Part shown: positions 25,973-35,072 of the stretch, in pieces
How positions within the stretch are numbered: position 1 is the first letter of the stretch
Layout of the letters: every line of letters starts with the position of its first letter
Source of the DNA: PGYT01 sp963675055
GTDB taxonomy: Bacteria > Bacteroidota > Ignavibacteria > Ignavibacteriales > Melioribacteraceae
Assembly (NCBI GenBank): GCA_963675055.2
Contig: CAXXJE010000002.1
Coordinates: 2,604,001 to 2,668,000 of the forward strand
Length of the DNA stretch: 64,000 nt
Direction of reading: 5' to 3'
Position numbers and translations under genes: made by a program
Notes under the pieces: model-generated
The model's database searches: none
What the model saw: the letters and a program-made list of their open reading frames with translations, nothing else
What the model was told of the DNA's origin: nothing

Positions 25973-28953
25973 GTATGATCAGAAAATTTTATTCGTTAAT
26001 CTTAATTTTAATTCTATCTGCCGGTATTGTTCACGGACAGTATTTTGCCGATAAATTCTCCGAAGCAAAAATGCTGTACGATGAAACAAGTTTTGCTGAA
26101 GCGTATAAGCTCTTCGGGGAATTGCTGAATACTGAAAATGATAATAGGGAATTAACTGCCTCGGCAAAATATTATTCCGCACTTTGCTTATTTAATCTGA
26201 ACCTGGTCGAAGGTTCAATTGCTGAATTGGAAGACTTCGTTGCGAAATACAATTTTTCGAATTTAATGGATAAAGCTTTGTATAAACTTGCTACCATTTA
26301 TTATCAGCAGGGAAGGTATTATAAGGCGAGGGAAAAACTGCATGTGATATTGAGGTATTATCCGTACAGTTTCTATAAGGGGGAAGCATATTATTGGGTA
26401 GGAAAGTCATTCCAAATGGAAAACAATTTCATTGATGCGGAAGAATATTTGAAGGAATCAGTTTCGCAAAGTACCGGAAACCAGTTTGTGGATTATGCCA
26501 TCTATTCTCTTGGAACTTTGTACGAAGAAAATGGACAGTACACTGACGCAGTTACTTATTATGATGAATTGCTGGCATATTACAGGGACAGCGAACTTGC
26601 GCCTATAGCTCAGTTGCGAATCGGTGCAAGCTATTTTAATCTGAAGGAGTATGATAAGGCGGTTCTTGAACTATCCGATCCATTGATTGAAGAATTGCCA
26701 GACACGATGGCTGCGGAAGCCAATTACCTGCTAGCTAGTTCGTTTTTCAGGTTAAGAGAATTCGACAATGCAGCAAAGACCTATGAAAAGCTTTTGGACA
26801 ATTATAAGAATTCTTCAGTTCAACGCGAGGTTGAGTATGGTCTCGCCTGGATCAGTTTCCAGATTGAAGATTATGAGGAGGCTTACAGGCTGTTCTACAG
26901 ATTAGCTATGGACGGCAATGATACTACTGCTGTTAATTCGCTTTACTGGGGCGCCGAATGTCTTCGGTACCTCGAGAAGATACCAAAGGCAGTTGAACTG
27001 TACAATGAATTTCTCCAAAAGTACCCAAACAATAAACTGGCTTATAACGTTAATTTTAATCTCGGAATTATCGAGTACGGTAAAAAAGAATTTAATGTTG
27101 CCCAGCGTTATCTTATAAAGTCTACAAACTCTTCCGATCCGGCGGTAAAAGGAAAGGCTTATTCACTACTTGGTGAAATTAGTCTACAGAAAAATGAATA
27201 CCGTGAAGCTGAAAGTTATTTTTCAACCGCTATTAATTCTTCTGTGCTTATTGAGGACGTCAGCCGAACGGCTATACTGGGACTGGGAGTTTCGGATTAC
27301 TATTTAGATAAGTACGATGAGTCAATCAATAACCTTAGCGATTTACTGGCTCGGTATCCCGGGTTCGAGAATGACAAAATTAATTTTTATCTGGCGGAAT
27401 CTTATTTTGCCGGAAAGAACTATTCAACAGCGATTAAGCACTATTACAGGGTGAGCGATAGCAATCCTGAATTAAAGCGACTCGCATTATACGGCAGAGC
27501 TTACTCGTATTTCAATATGAAGGACTTTGCAAATGCAGCAGCATTTTTCCGGGATTATCTTTCACTCTATAAAAATGATGAGAATTTTACAGACGCTAAA
27601 TTGAGACTTGCGGACAGTTATTATGGTTTGAAAGATTTCCATAAAGCTGGTGATATATATAGTGAAATTTATTCTAAGCGCCGTCTTGCTCCCGACGACG
27701 ATTTTGGATATTACCAGTACGCACAATCACTTTATAAGTCCGGTAAAACCTCTGATGCAATTTCCGAATTCAGGGAGTTGCAGAAAAAATTTCCTCGATC
27801 AAATTATGCGGATGATTCTCAGTATCTTATCGGATGGATTCATTTCCAGAACAATGAGTTTCAAAAAGCAATTGACAGCTATGACTATATATTTACTCGT
27901 TATCCCCATACTTCGCTTCGACCTATAGCTGTTTATTCCATAGGCGACAGTTATTACAATCTGGGCGACTATGATAAAGCTCTGGAAAATTACCTGAATC
28001 TGCTCGACCAGTATTCCGACACAAGATTCATTTTCGATGCTATTAACGGTATTCAATATTGTTATATGGCTAAAAACCAGCCGGAGGATGCTGTTACCGT
28101 AATTGACAGGTTTATTGCAGATAATCCCCGTTCTGAATTCGCCGATGAGATTATGATGAAGAAGGGTGAGATTTATTATAGTCTTGCCGCTTACGATAAG
28201 GCTATCGAAAGTTATAAGGAGTTTATTGTTCTATTCCCGAGAAGCAGCCTGGTTCCTGAAGCATTTTACTGGATTGGAAAAAGTTATTCCACTCTTAGTA
28301 ATAGCGAAGAAGCAATTGATAACTTTCAAGTCGTTACTGATAATTACCTGGATTCCCGATACGGCATTGACGCGGTTGTTGAACTAGGTGATTTGTATGT
28401 CTCGTTAAAACAATATCCTGTTGCTCTGGAATTATTTAATAAAACTCTTCCGAAAATTAAAGATGAAAATCGTAAGCCGGAGATCATGTTCAAGAAAGCA
28501 ATGATTCAGATTGAACTGGATGATATCGTTAATGCATATTCAACATTAAATGAAATTGTTAATTACTATGAAGGGTCCATCTTTGCAGATAAAGCAAAAA
28601 TTGAATTAAGCCTGATGGAAATTGCCCGCAATGAATTTGCGAATGCGGAAAGTCTTCTGAAGGAACTGGGTCAGAAACGATCTGATGATATAGGTGCCCA
28701 GGCTCAGTATCTTTACGGCGTAGTGTTATTTGAACAGGGTAAATATGATGATGCAATTCTCGCGCTAGTACGTGTTAGATCAATCTTTCCCAATTACGAT
28801 TACTGGTACAGTAAATCTCTGATCGCACTTGGCGATTGCTATATTAAATCAAATGATAAACGTCGTGCAAGGGAGATGTTCAGGGCTGTAATTCAAAAGC
28901 ATTCAAATGATGAACTTGGCGCTGAAGCCAGAAACAAATTGAATAAGTTATGA
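25969..28953 (+). CDS. Large periplasmic TPR protein (about 20 repeats)
   Basis: A 994-residue exported protein. The signal peptide ends near IVHGQ, then almost the whole chain is consecutive TPR/Sel1-like helical repeats of about 35 residues, with recurring phrases such as YYQQGRYYKAREKL, YEENGQYTDAVTYYDELL and YNLGDYDKALENYLNLL, and the YP-containing ends typical of BamD/YbgF-like repeats (FPRSNYADDSQYLIGWIH). No catalytic domain is seen. The ATGA overlap at both ends couples it to the DUF92 gene and the beta-barrel gene. A scaffold for an envelope complex is the reasonable inference. Confidence 0.8.
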   Translation: MSMIRKFYSLILILILSAGIVHGQYFADKFSEAKMLYDETSFAEAYKLFGELLNTENDNRELTASAKYYSALCLFNLNLVEGSIAELEDFVAKYNFSNLMDKALYKLATIYYQQGRYYKAREKLHVILRYYPYSFYKGEAYYWVGKSFQMENNFIDAEEYLKESVSQSTGNQFVDYAIYSLGTLYEENGQYTDAVTYYDELLAYYRDSELAPIAQLRIGASYFNLKEYDKAVLELSDPLIEELPDTMAAEANYLLASSFFRLREFDNAAKTYEKLLDNYKNSSVQREVEYGLAWISFQIEDYEEAYRLFYRLAMDGNDTTAVNSLYWGAECLRYLEKIPKAVELYNEFLQKYPNNKLAYNVNFNLGIIEYGKKEFNVAQRYLIKSTNSSDPAVKGKAYSLLGEISLQKNEYREAESYFSTAINSSVLIEDVSRTAILGLGVSDYYLDKYDESINNLSDLLARYPGFENDKINFYLAESYFAGKNYSTAIKHYYRVSDSNPELKRLALYGRAYSYFNMKDFANAAAFFRDYLSLYKNDENFTDAKLRLADSYYGLKDFHKAGDIYSEIYSKRRLAPDDDFGYYQYAQSLYKSGKTSDAISEFRELQKKFPRSNYADDSQYLIGWIHFQNNEFQKAIDSYDYIFTRYPHTSLRPIAVYSIGDSYYNLGDYDKALENYLNLLDQYSDTRFIFDAINGIQYCYMAKNQPEDAVTVIDRFIADNPRSEFADEIMMKKGEIYYSLAAYDKAIESYKEFIVLFPRSSLVPEAFYWIGKSYSTLSNSEEAIDNFQVVTDNYLDSRYGIDAVVELGDLYVSLKQYPVALELFNKTLPKIKDENRKPEIMFKKAMIQIELDDIVNAYSTLNEIVNYYEGSIFADKAKIELSLMEIARNEFANAESLLKELGQKRSDDIGAQAQYLYGVVLFEQGKYDDAILALVRVRSIFPNYDYWYSKSLIALGDCYIKSNDKRRAREMFRAVIQKHSNDELGAEARNKLNKL

Positions 28954-30542
28954 GAAAATTAATATTTATAATATTTGCTGTGGCTGGTTTATTGAACGCC
29001 CAAAGTGAATCGGGAAGTCAAAGCATTGAACTTCCGGATTTCGTGATTACTGGTATTCAGAATATCACAGTTCCTGAAATGACCAAAAGAAAACCGGAAC
29101 TTATTAACTCCTTGTCGGATGAATTTTTCCGACCGGTTGTTATTCCGGAAAAGCTTTCGCTTATAAATGCGTCGGCACCCCAAAGGATTGACTATCAAAT
29201 TATGAGTCTCTCAGATTACAGCAGGGGACTATTAATTCTCGGCGGAGGAATAAATACGCTTCCAACCGGACATTTTTATTTTAATCAAAGCAGCAGTCAT
29301 TTCCTGCTGGGTACTCATGTTTGGGGCAGCAATATCAGGGAGTATGTTGATAATGCCGGTTACAATGTTTCCGGCGCTGAAATATCCACCGATTTTTTTA
29401 TAAGCAGCAGATCTTCATTCCTGCCCGGACTGAAAATATCAATGGATGGAACTTTTTACAGGGACAGCTATAAGTTATTTGCTTCTTCAGTTCCAGGTAC
29501 AAAAAGAGAGAATGAAAACATTGCGGGTACACTATCATTTACAAATAATCTTTCCGAAACATTCACGTATGGACTTACCGGTACTTACGAAAGCCTGAAG
29601 TTCAAAAACCTGGACTTCATCGAGAATATAGTAATCGGCAAAGGATACATGGAAAGTGATTTCGGTAAGTTTGGATTTAATCTGAACGGTGAGTATCAGT
29701 TCCAGGATCCGAAGAATACTTTATCATCGGAGGGCTCCTACACATTTTATGAAGGTTCATTCGGGATTCATGTAAGCGCATTTGAAAACTTCAAGGTTAA
29801 GTTCGGTTTTTACTATGCTAAGCAGGACACTTCGAAAATAATTTCACCAACGTTTTCTTTTGATCTTAAACTTGATGATAACATTTCAATGTCCGGGGGA
29901 TATACTCCGCATATGTCATTTTGCAGGACGAGAGACTTGATCAATAAAAACAGATATTACCTGCCCGGAACTGAAGATAATGTAACACAGCTTTTTAACT
30001 CGTTTACCGAAGTGAATGTTAAGTACGAGTTCTATACTAATTTTGAATTATCTATAGGGGGTAATTTTTCAAGTATAGATAATATGTACTATTTTGATGA
30101 TTCCGGATCAAGCGGAATATATACTTTTAAAACTCTGGATGCTGTTAAAAATGCCGAAGCTTACGTCCATTTTGGATTGCATAATGGACCTGTCGGACAT
30201 TTTTACGGTGACGTTAAATACCATTATTCGAAAACTGATGATGGTTACCACGTACCCTTTAATCCGGCTGTTTCTGCAAGTCTTACCTGGGGTACCGGAT
30301 TGGGAGAATATCTGGACTTAAGCTCATCAGTAAATTATTTCAGTAAAAGTTATACTGATATTTTAAACAAAGAGGAACTTGACTCATTTCTTGATTTATC
30401 GTTTATTGCGAAGTACAGGTTTGTGGGAAATTTGAAACTGACTGCTGAAGTGAACAATATTCTTAATCGAGACAATGAGTTTTACAAAGGTTATGTAAAT
30501 AAACCTCTTGATGTAATTGCCGGAATTGAATATCGTTGGTAA
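28950..30542 (+). CDS. Outer-membrane beta-barrel protein, TonB-receptor-like without plug
   Basis: A 530-residue secreted protein, signal peptide ending near GLLNAQ. Soon after it reads IELPDFVITGIQNITV, which resembles the TonB box region of TonB-dependent receptors, but no plug domain follows. The rest is alternating beta-strand pattern with many aromatic and Gly residues. The C-terminus, LTAEVNNILNRDNEFYKGY and ending GIEYRW, matches the end of TonB-dependent barrels, with a terminal aromatic. Genes for a dedicated ExbB, ExbD and TonB follow, so energised function is plausible. Substrate unknown. Confidence 0.75.
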   Translation: MRKLIFIIFAVAGLLNAQSESGSQSIELPDFVITGIQNITVPEMTKRKPELINSLSDEFFRPVVIPEKLSLINASAPQRIDYQIMSLSDYSRGLLILGGGINTLPTGHFYFNQSSSHFLLGTHVWGSNIREYVDNAGYNVSGAEISTDFFISSRSSFLPGLKISMDGTFYRDSYKLFASSVPGTKRENENIAGTLSFTNNLSETFTYGLTGTYESLKFKNLDFIENIVIGKGYMESDFGKFGFNLNGEYQFQDPKNTLSSEGSYTFYEGSFGIHVSAFENFKVKFGFYYAKQDTSKIISPTFSFDLKLDDNISMSGGYTPHMSFCRTRDLINKNRYYLPGTEDNVTQLFNSFTEVNVKYEFYTNFELSIGGNFSSIDNMYYFDDSGSSGIYTFKTLDAVKNAEAYVHFGLHNGPVGHFYGDVKYHYSKTDDGYHVPFNPAVSASLTWGTGLGEYLDLSSSVNYFSKSYTDILNKEELDSFLDLSFIAKYRFVGNLKLTAEVNNILNRDNEFYKGYVNKPLDVIAGIEYRW

Positions 30543-30575
30543 TCTAAAATTACTTCATAATAAACTGAAGAAATT

Positions 30576-32357
30576 ATGAATAAAGATACGCTTATTTCTA
30601 ATATATCGAAGACATTAAAACTTCTTGAATCAGAGAAGGAATATGCCTTCAGAAATTTAATCAGCAAGGTATCAGAACGTATCGATTTTGATCAAACGTT
30701 AAAGATCGAAAACGTTGGCGTGTTTCAATTAAAAAAGGAACCATTACCCAGGCAGGAAAGAGCCGGACTTCCTTCGGCTTCAAAAGAAAAACGTACTCTT
30801 ATTTATTCTCCTCCTTTCGAGAATTTGGACGGTGATGTTAATTCTGTTTTTCTCACAATTGATCTGGATGATTTTAATGCCACTTCCGCTGATGATATCG
30901 ATAAGACTTTAAGCCTCAGTGTCAATCAGCCTTTAATGCCTATGACGAGAACAGGGGATGAATCAGACTCTGATGAGAATAATGAGTCATTCGATTCAGA
31001 TTTGGAAAGAAGAATCATTAACCTTGTTGAGGATGGAGAAGTACTTGAGGATTTCGATATTTGGGAGGAATACCTCAGTAGAAATCCGGTTGAGGATGCA
31101 CATGAATCTGCTTTTAACGAAGAGGAAGATAGCTCTATTGATGAAATGGTTATAAAAGCTGCTCAGCGATTTGAGGAAACTTCCGATCCTTTTATGGATG
31201 ATGATAATGAACCGGTTGATGAAATCCACAAGGAAAAAGAAGATGAGCTCCCCGAACCGGAAGAGCCTGATGATGCGATGCCGTCGGCTGAAGCGGAAAC
31301 AGAACCTGTAGATGAATTAGCAAAGACGGTGCTTGATGATGAGCTTAAAGCTTTTGAGGAAATTGCCCAGCTTGAGGATACGATAGATTCTGAAGAGACG
31401 GAATCACCTGGGACTGAATCTGTGGCCGATGAAACTCCTGAAGAAAAGGATGTTGAAGCTGAGAGACCTAAGGATGAGTATGATGAGCTTACAGGTAAAA
31501 TTCTCAGCGAGGAGAAAGTTGATGATATTCTCGGAAATGTCGAGGTTGGTAACGATGAAGATGTAGAAGATAAAAAAGAACTTTCTACACTTGATAGTCT
31601 AACTGATATAAATGAAGATGATATTGAGGAAGAGGAGGATAATAAATCAGTATTTGACGAACTGGAAGAATACTTAAAAGAAGAAGATCAGGAAGAGCCG
31701 GTCGAGGAAACTGAAACATTGGAGATTCCTGATGAACCGGAAGTTACTCCTGAAACAATTGTCGAGGAATCTGAGCCGGTTGAAACTGAAGATGAACTTA
31801 TTGCAGAAGCTGAAAGTGAAGATCATGTAACTGAACCATTCTATCTCAAGAAGTGGTTTATTATAACTGTACCTGCTTTCATTATTATGATAGCGGTTAT
31901 ATTCCTGCTGATGACAGGAAGCGAACCGGATCAGATGGTAGAAAATCAAACCGAATCAGTTATGAATAATCCGGAAACTGTTGATAACAATGAAGATTCG
32001 AAGATGCCTTTAGACTCTCAGCGGGTTGACACCGAGGCAGTACAACCCGGTAAACCGGCAGTTGAAGAAAATACTCCACCCCCGCAGCATTCTGGTTTGT
32101 ATAGAGAAATTTCCAACGACTCACAGGTTGCGAAACAAATATTTTATGACGGAAGGGAATACACTGTTCAGATTTCTTCCTGGAGGAGTGCTAAAGTTGC
32201 CGAGGGCGAGGTTAACAGGTTGAAAGAAGCCGGTTACGATGCCTTTATTTATCAGTTATACCTGAAATCCAAGAACAGCACCTGGAACAGGGTAAGGATA
32301 GGTTACTTTAAGTCTTTGGATGAAGCCACAGTATTTATAGCAAATAATAAATTTTAA
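30576..32357 (+). CDS. Membrane-tethered HU-like/SPOR protein
   Basis: A 593-residue single-pass protein of unusual build. Residues 1-75 resemble the HU-related N-terminal domain found in HU-CCDC81/SPOR proteins (LKIENVGVFQLKKE, then RTLIYSPPFENLDGDVNS). About 340 very acidic residues follow, rich in Glu, Asp, Pro and Val repeats. One TM segment (WFIITVPAFIIMIAVIFLLM, about residue 427) precedes a polar linker and a C-terminal SPOR domain (YTVQISSWRSAKVAEGEVNR; WNRVRIGYFKSLDEATVFI), which binds denuded septal peptidoglycan in other bacteria. It is 33 bp after the barrel gene and 18 bp before the ExbB gene. Confidence 0.8.
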   Translation: MNKDTLISNISKTLKLLESEKEYAFRNLISKVSERIDFDQTLKIENVGVFQLKKEPLPRQERAGLPSASKEKRTLIYSPPFENLDGDVNSVFLTIDLDDFNATSADDIDKTLSLSVNQPLMPMTRTGDESDSDENNESFDSDLERRIINLVEDGEVLEDFDIWEEYLSRNPVEDAHESAFNEEEDSSIDEMVIKAAQRFEETSDPFMDDDNEPVDEIHKEKEDELPEPEEPDDAMPSAEAETEPVDELAKTVLDDELKAFEEIAQLEDTIDSEETESPGTESVADETPEEKDVEAERPKDEYDELTGKILSEEKVDDILGNVEVGNDEDVEDKKELSTLDSLTDINEDDIEEEEDNKSVFDELEEYLKEEDQEEPVEETETLEIPDEPEVTPETIVEESEPVETEDELIAEAESEDHVTEPFYLKKWFIITVPAFIIMIAVIFLLMTGSEPDQMVENQTESVMNNPETVDNNEDSKMPLDSQRVDTEAVQPGKPAVEENTPPPQHSGLYREISNDSQVAKQIFYDGREYTVQISSWRSAKVAEGEVNRLKEAGYDAFIYQLYLKSKNSTWNRVRIGYFKSLDEATVFIANNKF

Positions 32358-32375
32358 TTTCACATAAGGATTATT

Positions 32376-33008
32376 ATGAGTTTGTTTTCAATCATTATTA
32401 AAGGAGGCTGGCTGCTAATACCAATTTTCATAGCCTCCATCATCGCGGTTGCAATTATTATCGACAGGTATATTGTAATAAACAGGTCAAGACTAAATGT
32501 TCCTTCGTTCCTCGTGAAGATAAGAGGACTACTAAAAAGAGGCGACATGCAATCGGCTATCGAGTATTGCATGGAAGAGAAATCACCAGCAGCCAACATT
32601 GTTAAAAAAGGATTGAAAAAATATAATTTAGGACATGAAAGGGTTCGGGAAGCAATCGAAAGTGCAGGTAAACAGGAGATCAGTAAACTTGAAAAAGGTC
32701 TGTCAATTCTTGCAACGATTTCCGGTGTTGCGCCTTTATTGGGATTCCTGGGGACTGTCACCGGAATGATATCGGCATTTATGCGTATCCAGGATCTGCA
32801 GGGTGCGGCAAACCCGAGTGATCTGGCCGGGGGAATTTGGGAGGCGTTGCTTACTACGGCATTCGGACTTGCAGTAGGCATTGTAGCGCTAACATTTTAT
32901 AATTACCTGCTTTCATCAATTAATAAACTTGTTCTTGATATGGAAGTTATATCGAATGATGTTGTTGATATACTTGAAGAAGTCAGGCAGAGTAAAAAAT
33001 CAATATAG
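32376..33008 (+). CDS. MotA/TolQ/ExbB-family proton channel
   Basis: A 210-residue ExbB/TolQ-type inner-membrane protein. TM1 is near residues 9-30 (IFIASIIAVAIIIDRYIVI) and the conserved core is ISGVAPLLGFLGTVTGMISA, then AFGLAVGIVALTFYNYLLSS. With ExbD it uses the proton gradient to energise TonB. Clustered with ExbD and TonB, it belongs to the ExbB/TolQ rather than the flagellar MotA branch. A purine-rich AAGGAT is the likely ribosome site. Confidence 0.92.
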   Translation: MSLFSIIIKGGWLLIPIFIASIIAVAIIIDRYIVINRSRLNVPSFLVKIRGLLKRGDMQSAIEYCMEEKSPAANIVKKGLKKYNLGHERVREAIESAGKQEISKLEKGLSILATISGVAPLLGFLGTVTGMISAFMRIQDLQGAANPSDLAGGIWEALLTTAFGLAVGIVALTFYNYLLSSINKLVLDMEVISNDVVDILEEVRQSKKSI

Positions 33009-33016
33009 GTATTTGA

Positions 33017-33421
33017 ATGAAACTTGAGATGTCTAATAAACCGTTAACATCGTTTAGCCTGTCGTCATTGACCGATATTGTGATGCTTCTGCTTATATTC
33101 TTCCTGCTGACTTCGCAATTTGTTATTCAGACGGGAGTAAGAGTGAAACTGCCTGGCGCCAAGAATAATGAGCAGGTTGCTCCATCAAGAATGATAGTGT
33201 CGATCACGGGAACACAGAAAATATATGTTGGAACCGAAGAAGTAACAATGGAAGCACTCGCTCAGAAAATTGCAGCGCTCGGAGATAATTTAACTGACGC
33301 GAATCTTATAATACGGGCCGATAAAGATGTAAACGTGAATATGGTTGTGAAAGTTATAGATGCCGCAAAGGGTGTCGGTGTTAACAAGTTTACAATCGAA
33401 ACCGAAAAAGAATCTTTTTAA
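33017..33421 (+). CDS. ExbD/TolR-family protein
   Basis: A 134-residue single-TM protein. The N-terminal TM includes the proton-path Asp in SSLTDIVMLLLIFFLLTSQF, and the periplasmic domain has the family closing pattern (LIIRADKDVNVNMVVKVIDA, AKGVGVNKFTIET). It partners the ExbB protein 8 bp upstream. Its stop overlaps the TonB start by one base (TAATG). Confidence 0.92.
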   Translation: MKLEMSNKPLTSFSLSSLTDIVMLLLIFFLLTSQFVIQTGVRVKLPGAKNNEQVAPSRMIVSITGTQKIYVGTEEVTMEALAQKIAALGDNLTDANLIIRADKDVNVNMVVKVIDAAKGVGVNKFTIETEKESF

Positions 33422-34104
33422 TGAACTTCCGTAAAACTAAAAATATTTCCTATTCAATTTCGATAATTGTCCACGTAGTTCTAATGCTATTATTCATGGC
33501 ATTTACGTTTACTATTGACCATGAAGTGGATGAATTCGTTACAGTCGGATTTGGAACATTCGGTGAACTAAGTTCTTCGGGTGCGGAGCCGGTGGTAAAA
33601 GAAGTTAAAGAGGAAAATGCAGTTGAGAAGGTAGAAGAAAAAAAGCCCGAAGAAAAGAAAGTTGAAGTTCCTAAAGTTAAAAACCTTGATGAAGACAATG
33701 TTAGTGTTCCGGAAAAGAAAAAGGAAGAAGAGAAACCTGACGAAATACTTAAGGAAAGAAAAGAAGCTGAGAATAAAAACAAGGGTAGAGAAGTTGCCGG
33801 CGAGGGCATCGGAAAATTCGGATTGTTTGATATTGAATGGGGCGGCACCGGGAAACGGAAAATTTACAGCTATAATATTCCAGCATACCCTGCCGGAGTT
33901 TCAAAGGAGATAGATGTTAAGTTGCGATTTTCAATTTTACCCGATGGTACTGTTGGAAGAATATTCCCCTTGATAAAGGCTGATACGAGACTTGAAACAG
34001 CAGCCATTAATTCATTGAGACAATGGCGTTTTGAACCTTTGCCATCCGGACAGCAACAGGCAGAACAATCAGTACTAATTATATTCCCATTCCGGCTGCG
34101 TTAG
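33421..34104 (+). CDS. TonB-family energy transducer
   Basis: A 227-residue TonB protein. The N-terminal TM is at about residues 10-30 (SISIIVHVVLMLLFMAFTF); a long Lys/Glu/Val/Pro-rich linker (VEEKKPEEKKVEVPKVKN) spans the periplasm. The C-terminal TonB domain includes VKLRFSILPDGTVGRIFPLI and the conserved AINSLRQWRFEPLP. It would couple the ExbB-ExbD motor to outer-membrane proteins, perhaps the barrel encoded four genes upstream. Its end overlaps a convergent gene by 4 bp. Confidence 0.9.
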   Translation: MNFRKTKNISYSISIIVHVVLMLLFMAFTFTIDHEVDEFVTVGFGTFGELSSSGAEPVVKEVKEENAVEKVEEKKPEEKKVEVPKVKNLDEDNVSVPEKKKEEEKPDEILKERKEAENKNKGREVAGEGIGKFGLFDIEWGGTGKRKIYSYNIPAYPAGVSKEIDVKLRFSILPDGTVGRIFPLIKADTRLETAAINSLRQWRFEPLPSGQQQAEQSVLIIFPFRLR

Positions 34105-34610
34105 GATTGTTCCTTCTTCACGCGTGAGTTTATAACTTGCGCTCCGATTAGTCCCCCTACAATTCCGAAAATTATATCAATAAAGAGGTTATTCACGATT
34201 ACGGCAAACGAGTAAAGAAATGAAAAACCCTTTGTCTGGATATCTTCTACAACTATTGACAATAATTCCTGACTTTGATTTATTATAGACTTGGTAAGAG
34301 GGAATTCGTTAATCATCTTCTGGAACTCAGGATAAGCAACTACCAAATCATTATTCTTTGTGATGAAGGTTATAAATATTTCAAGCCCGCTTCCAACAAT
34401 AGCCGCATATAATCCGGTAAATAGTCCGAGTATCAATCCTTTTTTCAATGTCATTAAACCTGTTTCATTATTCGCTTTTCTATCCAGTATAATTGCGAAG
34501 TAAGCCGCAACTGGAATAATAATACAACAGGAAAAGCTTTTTGCAAACGGAACAATCTGTAATACTCCTGCTCCGAATCCACTCACAAATGCTGATAAAT
34601 ATTTTTTCAC
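34101..34610 (-). CDS. Hypothetical membrane protein
   Basis: A 169-residue protein with four or so hydrophobic segments (LQIVPFAKSFSCCIIIPVAA, GLILGLFTGLYAAIVGSGLE, and a last one FIDIIFGIVGGLIGAQVI). Gly-rich helices resemble the DUF4199-type family of Bacteroidota, but the match is weak. Its start overlaps the stop of the DUF2085 gene by 4 bp, so the two are co-translated. Confidence 0.6.
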   Translation of the reverse strand: MKKYLSAFVSGFGAGVLQIVPFAKSFSCCIIIPVAAYFAIILDRKANNETGLMTLKKGLILGLFTGLYAAIVGSGLEIFITFITKNNDLVVAYPEFQKMINEFPLTKSIINQSQELLSIVVEDIQTKGFSFLYSFAVIVNNLFIDIIFGIVGGLIGAQVINSRVKKEQS

Positions 34611-35056
34611 TTTAACTCAAACAATAGTTTCTCAATTCCGTTTCTAATATATAAAAAAGCTATCGAACCCAAAAACACACCGGTGAGCGCGGCTACCCAA
34701 TGGCTGTAATTGTAAAGTCCGGCATTATAACAGATGATATCCAGAATTATTATTATTATAGCTGCTGCCAGCAGTCTTAAATTCGGTGAGCTGACCTCTC
34801 TAACGAACAATGTAATTGTCGACAAAAAGAATGCCCCGATATAAATGCCTGAACACCTCGCGCATAACTGTGTGCAGTTCTCATCAATACAAATTAGTTT
34901 CAATGGATTCTGATGACAGACCATTGAAAATGCTTTTGTGGTAATAAATTGCAGAATTGAAAAAGATGGGAAATAACCGGCAATAATTTCACTGAAATTA
35001 CCAACGACCCAGATAAATAATAGAATGAATAAAAATAGTCTGATTGAAAGTTTCAA
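34607..35056 (-). CDS. DUF2085 membrane protein
   Basis: A 149-residue membrane protein with the DUF2085 signature: MVCHQNPLKLICIDENCTQL followed by CARCSGIYIGAF, an arrangement of conserved His and Cys at the edge of TM2, and two further TMs (AAAIIIIILDIICYNAGLY and a last one). The family is widespread but its function is unknown; the CxRCxG motif suggests metal or disulfide chemistry. It is 16 bp after the beta-propeller gene on the same strand. Confidence 0.8.
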   Translation of the reverse strand: MKLSIRLFLFILLFIWVVGNFSEIIAGYFPSFSILQFITTKAFSMVCHQNPLKLICIDENCTQLCARCSGIYIGAFFLSTITLFVREVSSPNLRLLAAAIIIIILDIICYNAGLYNYSHWVAALTGVFLGSIAFLYIRNGIEKLLFELK

Positions 35057-35072
35057 ACTTGTCCCGAATCGA

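Noticed and set aside
32376..33008. Flagellar stator MotA
   Set aside because: Clustered with ExbD and TonB and has the ExbB/TolQ layout; no MotB-like peptidoglycan-binding partner.
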